Origin: a bacterium
GTDB taxonomy: Bacteria > Patescibacteriota > Minisyncoccia > Minisyncoccales > UBA10102
Assembly: GCA_027624865.1 (NCBI GenBank)
Contig: JAQBTT010000004.1
Location: 1-34,891 of the forward strand
Direction of reading: 5' to 3'
Length of the DNA stretch: 34,891 bases
The notes beneath the pieces were generated by a model, which was not told the origin of the DNA, searched no databases, and worked only from the letters and a program-made list of their open reading frames with translations. Of this stretch, positions 1-7,713 are shown one piece after another. Position 1 is the first letter of the stretch. The number at the start of each line of letters is the position of its first letter. The translations under genes were made by a program, and so were the position numbers.

Positions 1-102
1 GAAAATGGCTGATTTCTTCGTTGCTCCTCCTTGACGTACCTTTTAGGTACGCCAGCGTCGTCGCGCCTTGAAATCGTCTCATTTTACAGCTTCTCAATCT
101 GA

Positions 103-130
103 TGCCAGTTCAAATCCCGCCCTCCTAGTA
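103..130 (+). other. tRNA 3'-end-like fragment (TTCAAATCCCGCCCTCCTA) without a matching T-arm 5' strand
   Basis: TTCAAAT followed by CCCGC and CCTCCTA resembles a T-loop, T-stem 3' strand and acceptor 3' strand; the upstream bases (GATGCCAG) do not pair. Confidence 0.3.
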
Positions 131-158
131 TATCAACTTCTCCTGGAAAAGAAAAAGC

Positions 159-207
159 GCTGTCCTATCTTCTCATTTAACAGTGAGAAAGCAGTGACAG
201 CCTTTTT
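159..207 (+). terminator. Rho-independent terminator
   Basis: GCTGTC..TTCTCA..TGAGAA..GACAGC nested stem followed by CTTTTT. Confidence 0.6.
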
Positions 208-224
208 AAAGAGGATACAAATCC

Positions 225-423
225 TTGAAGGTGCTATGTAGGGCCCCGTCCTCCTTGGGTAAAGGAAGAACGGGGCCTGAAGGAGGCACCTCTCCGTCGA
301 GAGGCCCGGACAGGTTGGGCCCGGTCAAAGACCGGTCAGGTGCTAGAGGAGGAGTGTTCCGGTCGCAGACGAAACACTCCATCTCTGGTAAAGAAGGCAG
401 AGGTCGAGGCTATGCCTTCTTTT
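225..423 (+). ncRNA. Candidate structured non-coding RNA of unknown class
   Basis: Run of perfect stems (AGGTGC/GCACCT, GGCCCCGT/ACGGGGCC, TCCTT/AAGGA, CCTCTC/GAGAGG, CCGGTC/GACCGG, GGAGTGTT/AACACTCC) ending in AAGAAGGCA/TGCCTTCTT plus TTTT; GC-rich against an AT-richer background; possible gTGACA-16-TACAAA promoter just upstream. Confidence 0.55.
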
Positions 424-446
424 AGGAATACTGAAAGAACAAGGAA

Positions 447-499
447 AGGGGTTGCTCGATATAGCTCCAACCAGATAGCTACAAGAGCGAGCAACCCCT
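447..499. other. Long perfect hairpin
   Basis: AGGGGTTGCTCG (447-458) / CGAGCAACCCCT (488-499), 12 bp, with inner TAGCT/AGCTA. Confidence 0.6.
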
Positions 500-558
500 A
501 CCGAAGATGACAAAACGAACTAGGATATTCTATTGTGCTACGCTCTTTTTCCCTCTTG

Positions 559-1866
559 TCAAGCAGGCGAGCTGTCTTGGTTAAACCTCACAGAAAGCTT
601 CGTATTGTCTGGAATATTTTTAAACACCATAGTTCCTGGTCCCACCTGGCACAAAGAACCTATCAATACTCCTGGCATGGTACCAACATGAATACCAACT
701 TGCGTCCCGTTTCCCACAATAGCGCCCAAAGAAATAGCTTCTGTATCAACTTTCTTGTCTTTCACAACTGCTTTAATGGGAGCCCCATCAAACCTGCGAT
801 TAGCCGTAATAAATCCTGCCCCAAAACGGCAGTTTTCCCCAACAATTGAATCGCCAAAAAAACCTTGGTGACTGTGGGTTCCTTTTTGAAAGATAGATCT
901 TGTAACTTCGCCGTGAGCGCCAATAACAACCCCTTCTTCTAAGTTTGTATAGTCCCGGATAAGCGCGTTGGTGCCAATAACGCAGTTTTTCCCAATATAG
1001 CAGGGGCCTTTAATCACGGCATTTTCAAAAATCCGCGCCCCCTCTCCAATATATACAGTGCCCTCAATAACTGCGTTTTTGGCGATTGTCGCGTTTGACG
1101 CAACGTGAGATTGAAGAAAAGCATCCATAAGAAGGCGACTCAAAGAAAACACATTCCAGGGATACTTAAGAGTAGGGGCATCCTTTTTTAAAAGCACCAA
1201 GGAGGCCCTTCGTTCTTTCATATAGATGTTGATAACATCGTTAAAATCGGTTTCATGATTTTGCGGGAGCGTTGCATAGTAGTTAAAAAAGTTTTGCTCA
1301 AATAAATAAAGCCCTACTGCCTTAACATTGGAGGGCTCTTTGCCAGGATTTGGTTTTTCTTCTATGCCCGAGGGAATCCCATTCTCAAAGCTAAAAATGC
1401 CATAGTCCCAAGGGGTTGAGGTGTAAGCTCCAAGCAAAACCATGCCCAAGCCCTCTTGCTTGTATTTTTCTATCATTTCCCTTATTACGCCTTCCAAGAC
1501 CACTTTATCTGGCCATAACACGAAAAAGGGGCCTGTGATATATTTTTTTGCCTGCCATAAGGCGTTTCCCGTTCCCAAAGGCTCCTCTTGCACGGCAAAA
1601 GATATTTTTATCCCAAGGTCGTTTTCTTGCCCAAGCATTGCGGGCAAAGAAGAATCCTTGGCATGAACCACCACAACGTCTTTAATGCCCGCGTCGCAAA
1701 GCCCCTTCAAGGTCCAATAAATTAAAGGCTTGCCCAAAAGAAAAGTTTGGGATTTGTGAATTCCGTTCGAAAGAGGCCAAAACCTTGATGATTCACCTGC
1801 CGCTATGATTACTGCTTGCCCCGTAGTAGAATTTCCAAAAAGTTTTTTTTCTTTATCGCTTGCCAT
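559..1866 (-). CDS. GlmU-like sugar-1-phosphate nucleotidyltransferase with left-handed beta-helix domain
   Basis: N-terminal [16 protein letters not shown] nucleotidyltransferase motif; C-terminal hexapeptide repeats ([28 protein letters not shown]). Confidence 0.85.
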   Translation of the reverse strand: MASDKEKKLFGNSTTGQAVIIAAGESSRFWPLSNGIHKSQTFLLGKPLIYWTLKGLCDAGIKDVVVVHAKDSSLPAMLGQENDLGIKISFAVQEEPLGTGNALWQAKKYITGPFFVLWPDKVVLEGVIREMIEKYKQEGLGMVLLGAYTSTPWDYGIFSFENGIPSGIEEKPNPGKEPSNVKAVGLYLFEQNFFNYYATLPQNHETDFNDVINIYMKERRASLVLLKKDAPTLKYPWNVFSLSRLLMDAFLQSHVASNATIAKNAVIEGTVYIGEGARIFENAVIKGPCYIGKNCVIGTNALIRDYTNLEEGVVIGAHGEVTRSIFQKGTHSHQGFFGDSIVGENCRFGAGFITANRRFDGAPIKAVVKDKKVDTEAISLGAIVGNGTQVGIHVGTMPGVLIGSLCQVGPGTMVFKNIPDNTKLSVRFNQDSSPA

Positions 1867-1967
1867 AACTTTGATTTATTAATTATAAAGTTCATAAAGC
1901 CCTTCTTGCAACCACATCCCAAAACTTTAAATAAAGAATTGGAAATCTCACTACAGGGCTTGCATTA

Positions 1968-4265
1968 CTATTTTTGCGTAAAATATTTATAAGCTCCAGA
2001 CGGACGAGAAAATGCATATACCTTTAAAATATCCATATGACTTGCAACATGCATTGCACTCTCCATTAACTGCACTGCAAGTGATGCTTTGCCATCCGGC
2101 TCAATCACCTTTGATAAAACAAGCTCAGGATATTTAAGTAGCATGCAGTATCCTAAAGATAGTGTATCTTCTGGCCTTGCTTGAGGCAAGAGGGCAACTA
2201 ATGTTGCACCTTCAGCTCCTCCCTTTGGTTTTTGGTGAAAATTATATACAAGATCCGCCCCTGCAAGAAGGTACGCTTCCATTTCTTCTGGCAAGGGACT
2301 TTTAGGAGTGCTACCTTCTGCAATTTCTTGAGGCTTTGCACTGTTGCTACAAATAGAAACACATACAATTTTATCACCCTCCTCTTGATTTGTTTTTAAG
2401 GTTACATCCCCTGTTAGCTCTTGGTAACTAAGCTTTGCAATCTCTTCTTCTTTTAATGATGTCTTTATAAAACTTATGAGGCCTGCTACATTATCTTTTG
2501 TATCAACTCCAATAATCACAATGCCGTTTTCAACGTGCGAGGCAAAAGTATCTTCATCTATGCGCATCGGTTGCCAGCAATAATTGAAAAGAGTAAAGGC
2601 TTGCTTCATATATCTCTTCTCATCTTTAATAAGCCTGAAAAAGATATACTCATTATTTTTTGCAACAAGCGTAATTTGTTCAAGTGCACTTTCTGCCATA
2701 TTCTTTTTTATAACAGCGCGTTGTACCTTTCCAGTTGTAGTTCTTGGAATGAAAAACTCTTCAATAACCCCAATATACTTTGGCTTTTCAAAATCAGGGA
2801 ATTCCTTTGATGAAATAATCTGATGCGCAAGCTGTGTCTTAAGTTTTTCAACTGACTTTTCGCTCTTTTTAAAACAAACTACCGCGCCGACCTCCTCTCC
2901 AAATCTCCTATCATCCACCCCTATAACATACACCTCGCTAATATCTTTACACATTTTTCTTAAGCGTTCCTCAATACTTACTGGAGACAAGTTTATGCCT
3001 CCTTTAATAATAATTTCCTTTATCCTTCCTTTCAAAAAGAAGTACCTTTCCTCACCAATATTCTTGTAATACCCAAGATCTCCAGTTAAAAAGTATCCAT
3101 TTAAAAACGCTTTCTTGTTCTCGTCTGTGTTTTGCACGTACCCTTTCATAATGGCAGGGCCTTTTACTGCGACCTCCCCTTCCTTTCCTTCCTTTAGTAT
3201 ATTGCCTTTACTGTCCATAATCTGCACATCTGCCCATTTCATTTCTTTCCCAATACTATTTTTGGCAAGCAAAATTTCATGCATGCCTTTTTCAAGTCCC
3301 ATAGGCACTCCCGTAACTCGCAAGGCAGTTTCTGTCTGTCCATATCCTTGAAATAGGGGGATACCAAACTTCTCCATAAACTCCTTTGCGTCAGCTGGAA
3401 CTACGGGAGCCGAGCCAATCTGAATTCTACTTATTTTTAGTTCTTTTTTTACCTCATTAAATTCTTTTTCTCGCGAAAGTTGATCGTAACAAATTGTAGG
3501 AACAATAGAGGTAAAAGTACACTTGGTTTTTGCCAACTGTTCCCAGAACCTGGAGTGAGAATATGTTGGGGGCACCACGATACTTGCTCCTGCCAAAAGA
3601 GATGCGAGACAAAACGTTGTTGAGTTTATATGATGCAAAGGTAGTAGCACGCAAAATCTATCCTCCTTTCTAATTTGTAGCCAATTGTAAATCCCATCTG
3701 CATTAGTGAGGATGTTCTCAAGGGTTAGTTCGGCTCCCTTAGGTGCTGCCGTAGTTCCAGATGTAAACAGTATCATTGCGCTGTGCGCGGTTCCTTTCTC
3801 CCATGCAGGGGCAATAATCACCTCATTGTGCTGCAAAGATTCATTAATGTTTACAACCTTTACATGCTCTTTAATGCTTTCAAAATCAATAGGAGAAAAT
3901 ATATCCTCTTTTGTGATAAGAAGTGTTACTTTGGCAAGCTGCACTTTATACAAATGCTCTTTTTGAGTATCGCGTTTAATGTCTAAAGGAACAGTAACAA
4001 TGCCCATTGCCCATGCGGTCCAAGAAATAAGCAAAAACTCTACGCTGTTTGGCAGGGCTAACGCAACAATATCTCCTGCACATAGCCCAAGCTCACGCTC
4101 AAACCAAACCCCAGTTCTCTCAACTATCTCTTGTACATCTTTATAAGTATATGTTTTCTGTGCATTTCCATGACTATCGCACGATAAAAGCGCCTCCTTT
4201 TCAGGGTACTGCGTGGCAAGGCTCAAAATATGTTCATAGAGATTTTTCACAGATAAAACATTCAA
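1968..4265 (-). CDS. AMP-dependent acyl-CoA synthetase/ligase with about 240-aa C-terminal extension (possibly GNAT-like)
   Basis: ANL signatures ILFTSGTTAAPKGAELT, GYGQTE, YFLTGDLGY, GRIKEIIIKGGINLSP, TTGKVQR; extension past the usual ANL C-terminus. Confidence 0.85.
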   Translation of the reverse strand: MNVLSVKNLYEHILSLATQYPEKEALLSCDSHGNAQKTYTYKDVQEIVERTGVWFERELGLCAGDIVALALPNSVEFLLISWTAWAMGIVTVPLDIKRDTQKEHLYKVQLAKVTLLITKEDIFSPIDFESIKEHVKVVNINESLQHNEVIIAPAWEKGTAHSAMILFTSGTTAAPKGAELTLENILTNADGIYNWLQIRKEDRFCVLLPLHHINSTTFCLASLLAGASIVVPPTYSHSRFWEQLAKTKCTFTSIVPTICYDQLSREKEFNEVKKELKISRIQIGSAPVVPADAKEFMEKFGIPLFQGYGQTETALRVTGVPMGLEKGMHEILLAKNSIGKEMKWADVQIMDSKGNILKEGKEGEVAVKGPAIMKGYVQNTDENKKAFLNGYFLTGDLGYYKNIGEERYFFLKGRIKEIIIKGGINLSPVSIEERLRKMCKDISEVYVIGVDDRRFGEEVGAVVCFKKSEKSVEKLKTQLAHQIISSKEFPDFEKPKYIGVIEEFFIPRTTTGKVQRAVIKKNMAESALEQITLVAKNNEYIFFRLIKDEKRYMKQAFTLFNYCWQPMRIDEDTFASHVENGIVIIGVDTKDNVAGLISFIKTSLKEEEIAKLSYQELTGDVTLKTNQEEGDKIVCVSICSNSAKPQEIAEGSTPKSPLPEEMEAYLLAGADLVYNFHQKPKGGAEGATLVALLPQARPEDTLSLGYCMLLKYPELVLSKVIEPDGKASLAVQLMESAMHVASHMDILKVYAFSRPSGAYKYFTQK

Positions 4266-4891
4266 GTTATTACTCTTGCTATGGAATTCACACTCAAATC
4301 CTTTACTTCAATATGCTCATACTGACCTTTTGGGAAGTCAGAACTTTCCCGATGCACCCACGCGGTAACAACATCCGAGGAATCTTGAAATTCCTCACGC
4401 ATCAAATCAAGAATATCTGCCCTATTATCAAACACGAAAAGGGGCTTCCCGTATTTTTTAAGCAGAGTTGTCAAAATAGCAACTTTCTCTTTTGCCCTTG
4501 GAACAATGATCAATTCATCATATGAAATTTGCGTTATAGCTACTTTTGTTTTTTGAATTACTTCCTCTCCTGCCGTTAAGATAACGACTGGCATTCCTTG
4601 TTTCTGTATATTTTCAATTGCCTCCATACTTTCTTTATACAAAGATAGATCTCGCTTAACTCGATCTGTAAATTCATTCTCTAATATATCTTTATCAAGA
4701 GAAAACCCCTTCCCCTTCAACTCATCGTATAAATTTTTGATTGAGAATCCTTTGCTTTCTCGCACCACCTCATAGCTCTCTTTTACAATGCGCTTTGAAA
4801 CTCCTTGTTTTTCAAATATACTAAAAAACTCTTCCGGTCCACCTGGAAAAGAAGCTAACGTACCATCAAAATCAATCACCGCGCAGCTCAT
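4262..4891 (-). CDS. HAD-superfamily hydrolase
   Basis: N-terminal VIDFDGTLA; VVILTAGEE; FVFDNRADIL. 4-bp overlap with the preceding ligase frame. Confidence 0.8.
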   Translation of the reverse strand: MSCAVIDFDGTLASFPGGPEEFFSIFEKQGVSKRIVKESYEVVRESKGFSIKNLYDELKGKGFSLDKDILENEFTDRVKRDLSLYKESMEAIENIQKQGMPVVILTAGEEVIQKTKVAITQISYDELIIVPRAKEKVAILTTLLKKYGKPLFVFDNRADILDLMREEFQDSSDVVTAWVHRESSDFPKGQYEHIEVKDLSVNSIARVIT

Positions 4892-4892
4892 A

Positions 4893-5858
4893 TTATTTCC
4901 CTCCCATAATCTTTATAATCTGACGAGCCAATTTATCTGAGTCATGGCGAATGAAGCCTTGGGGGCGCAAAAGATTTGTTCTTACAACCTCAAAGTTCTT
5001 ACCCTTAAAATCCTCTGCCCCGTATTCCACAAACTCCGCCTTTTCCTTCTCGTACTTTTTAATTCTTGCAAAAGAAGGTCTTTTACTGTTTAAAAAAACA
5101 TAATCTATTACCTCTTCCCCTATGTACTGCTCAATTACTGCAACAAAATCTTTTGCGTGAAAACTATGCGTTTCCCCAAACTTTGTCATAAGGTTACACA
5201 CATATATTTTCTTTGCTCTGCTTTTTTGCACTGCCTCTTTCATCCCTCCAAGGAGGAAATTAGGAAGTATGCTTGAATATAAATCTCCTGGTCCAATGAT
5301 AATGGCATCTGCTTTTTTTATTGCCAAAAGAGCTTTAGTATTTGCCCGGGCCTTAGGTTCAACCCACACCTCCTTAATTTTTAACATTCCATCATGACTT
5401 GGCACATCAATATTATGCTCACCTGTAATAATCTTTCCATTTTCTAGCTTGGCAACTAAGTGAATGTGCTCAAGAGTAGAGGGGATTACCTGTCCCTGTA
5501 ATTTTAAAAGTTTTCCTGCCTCTTCTAGCGCTTTTTCAAAACTACCAAGTTGGTTTGTTAGCGCAGTAAGAAATAAGTTACCAAAGTTATGACCATTAAG
5601 ACCACCACCTTTATCAAAGCGGTACTCAAAGAGCTTTGCTAAGGATTCTTCTGCATTTGATAGAGCAACCATAGCAGGCCTCACAGAACCCGGGGGTAAT
5701 ACCCCAAACTCCTCTCGAAGTTGCTTCGTAGATCCCCCATCATCTGCCATGGAAACTATTGCAGTAAGATTCACGGGGTATTTCTTTAAACCAGAGAGCA
5801 CGGTGTAGGTTCCGGTTCCACCTCCAATAACCACAATGTTCTTTTGTTTTTTTATCAT
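4893..5858 (-). CDS. yvcK: YvcK/GlmR (CofD-like) gluconeogenesis factor
   Basis: VVIGGGTGTYTVLSGLKKYP, VSMADDGGSTKQLREEFGVLPPGSVRPAMVAL, GPGDLYSSILPNFLL. Confidence 0.9.
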   Translation of the reverse strand: MIKKQKNIVVIGGGTGTYTVLSGLKKYPVNLTAIVSMADDGGSTKQLREEFGVLPPGSVRPAMVALSNAEESLAKLFEYRFDKGGGLNGHNFGNLFLTALTNQLGSFEKALEEAGKLLKLQGQVIPSTLEHIHLVAKLENGKIITGEHNIDVPSHDGMLKIKEVWVEPKARANTKALLAIKKADAIIIGPGDLYSSILPNFLLGGMKEAVQKSRAKKIYVCNLMTKFGETHSFHAKDFVAVIEQYIGEEVIDYVFLNSKRPSFARIKKYEKEKAEFVEYGAEDFKGKNFEVVRTNLLRPQGFIRHDSDKLARQIIKIMGGK

Positions 5859-7696
5859 TCTACTGTCACTGATTTTGCAAGATTTCTTGGCTTATCTACG
5901 TCATTTCCCTTCAATACTCCAAGATAATAGGCAAAAAGCTGCAGAGGAATAATAGAAAGAATCGGGGTAAGCATTTCCAAGGTCTTTGGAATATATATCA
6001 CATCATCCACAGTAGATTTAATGTCCTCATTCCCCTCGGTGGCTATTGCAATAACAGGGCCCTTTCTTGCTTTTATCTCTTGAATGTTTGAGACCATCTT
6101 TTCGTATACCGAATCTGAAGGAACAATGGCTATGGTGGGAAAATCCTCGTCAATCAGGGCAAGGGCCCCGTGTTTTAATTCCCCACCAGCTATTCCTTCT
6201 GCATGGATATACGCTGTTTCTTTTATTTTAAGCGCTCCTTCCAAAGCTGCAGGATAATTATACTTACGTCCCATAACCCACAAGTTTTTAATATTCTCAT
6301 ACTTTCGTGCTATCCCCTCTATATCTGATGCACGTTCTAGCACTTTTTTTATAAGCTCCGGAAGACGCAAAAGCTCCTTTCCCATTCGTTGCCCCATAAC
6401 CAAGGAAAGGTCTCTCTGCCTCCCAAGATACAAAGACAACAATGCAAGTACTGCAAGTTGCGCAGTAGATGCTTTTGTAGATGCAACTGCAATCTCGGGC
6501 CCTGCATGCGTATATATTCCTTGTTCTACTTCCCGCGCAATGGAAGAACCCATCGTGTTTATAATCCCAATCGTAGGACTTCCCTTGCGTTTAGCCTCTT
6601 TTACAGCTGCAAGAGTATCTGCGGTTTCTCCGGATTGTGAAATAACTACGGTAAGTGTTTTTTTATCTATCACAGGCTTTTTATAGCGAAACTCAGAACC
6701 AATATCTCCCTTAGATGATAGCCCCGCATATTCTTCAAACATATACTCTCCAACTTTCCCCATAAAGGAAGCGGTGCCACAAGCCAGTACCTGCACTCGC
6801 TCAACCTCTTTGAGCTTTTCTTTTATATCCTCAAGTCCTCCAAGCTTTACACTTCCGTCTTCCAAAACAATTCTGCCTCGCAAAGCATCCTTGATACTCT
6901 TTGGTTGCTCCATAATTTCCTTGAGCATAAAATGTGCGTACCCATCCTTTTTTGCATCCTCCACATTCCACTCAGTTTCACGTGGTGCTCTTTTCACTGG
7001 ATTACGACTATAGTCCTCAATAGAAAACCCACCCGGGATTGAGGTTAAAATCGCAAGCTCTCCATCCTCCAAGTACACCACATTCTTTGTATGAGTAATA
7101 ATCGCGGATGGATCAGAAGCGGCAAGATATTCATTATTCTCACCAATCCCGATAAGCAAAGGGGCAGAATACTTTGCGAGTACAAGCTTGTTAGGATCAT
7201 CTCTGGCGATAATGCCCAAAGCATATGCTCCTTTTACCAAAGCAAGAGCTTTTCTTGTTGCCTCTTCTAAATTTCCCTCAAAGAACTTCTCGATTAAGTG
7301 AGGAATAACTTCCGTATCTGTCTGTGAAGTAAACGTATGCCCTTCCTTGATAAGCTTATCTTTTAATTGTTGGTAGTTTTCAATGATGCCGTTATGCACC
7401 ACAAACACATTTCCTTTGCAGTCTTGATGGGGATGCGCATTCTCTTCTGTCACATTGCCGTGTGTTGCCCACCTTGAGTGAAAAAGCACAGGGCTTCCCT
7501 TAAGATCTAGCCCTCCCATTTTTTCTTCCAGATTTACTATCTTCCCTACAGCCCGCATAGAATCGATTTGCTTTGTTTCTTTATTATAAAAAGCAACGCC
7601 AGATGAATCATACCCACGGTATTCCAAGCGCTTTAATGCCTCAAGACCAATACGAATATCCCTATTGTGCCCAATATAGCCAACAATTCCACACAT
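5855..7696 (-). CDS. glmS: Glutamine--fructose-6-phosphate aminotransferase (isomerizing)
   Basis: MCGIVGYIG N-terminus, RLEYRGYDSSGVA, SQSGETADTLAA, C-terminal DKPRNLAKSVTVE. Confidence 0.97.
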   Translation of the reverse strand: MCGIVGYIGHNRDIRIGLEALKRLEYRGYDSSGVAFYNKETKQIDSMRAVGKIVNLEEKMGGLDLKGSPVLFHSRWATHGNVTEENAHPHQDCKGNVFVVHNGIIENYQQLKDKLIKEGHTFTSQTDTEVIPHLIEKFFEGNLEEATRKALALVKGAYALGIIARDDPNKLVLAKYSAPLLIGIGENNEYLAASDPSAIITHTKNVVYLEDGELAILTSIPGGFSIEDYSRNPVKRAPRETEWNVEDAKKDGYAHFMLKEIMEQPKSIKDALRGRIVLEDGSVKLGGLEDIKEKLKEVERVQVLACGTASFMGKVGEYMFEEYAGLSSKGDIGSEFRYKKPVIDKKTLTVVISQSGETADTLAAVKEAKRKGSPTIGIINTMGSSIAREVEQGIYTHAGPEIAVASTKASTAQLAVLALLSLYLGRQRDLSLVMGQRMGKELLRLPELIKKVLERASDIEGIARKYENIKNLWVMGRKYNYPAALEGALKIKETAYIHAEGIAGGELKHGALALIDEDFPTIAIVPSDSVYEKMVSNIQEIKARKGPVIAIATEGNEDIKSTVDDVIYIPKTLEMLTPILSIIPLQLFAYYLGVLKGNDVDKPRNLAKSVTVE

Positions 7697-7713
7697 ATAT
7701 TGCTATAAATTTA

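Noticed and set aside
159-207. Hairpin as part of the downstream ncRNA
   Set aside because: It has its own TTTTT tail and ends before the candidate -10 box, so it fits better as the terminator of an upstream unit.
225-425. 66-aa plus-strand ORF MKVLCRAPSSLGKGRTGPEGG..
   Set aside because: Coincides exactly with the hairpin-dense ncRNA candidate; low-complexity composition and no recognisable domain.
535-849. 104-aa plus-strand ORF
   Set aside because: Antisense to the well-supported GlmU-like gene; no SD or domain signature.
4049-4525. 158-aa plus-strand ORF
   Set aside because: Antisense to the ligase and HAD genes, which have clear family motifs.
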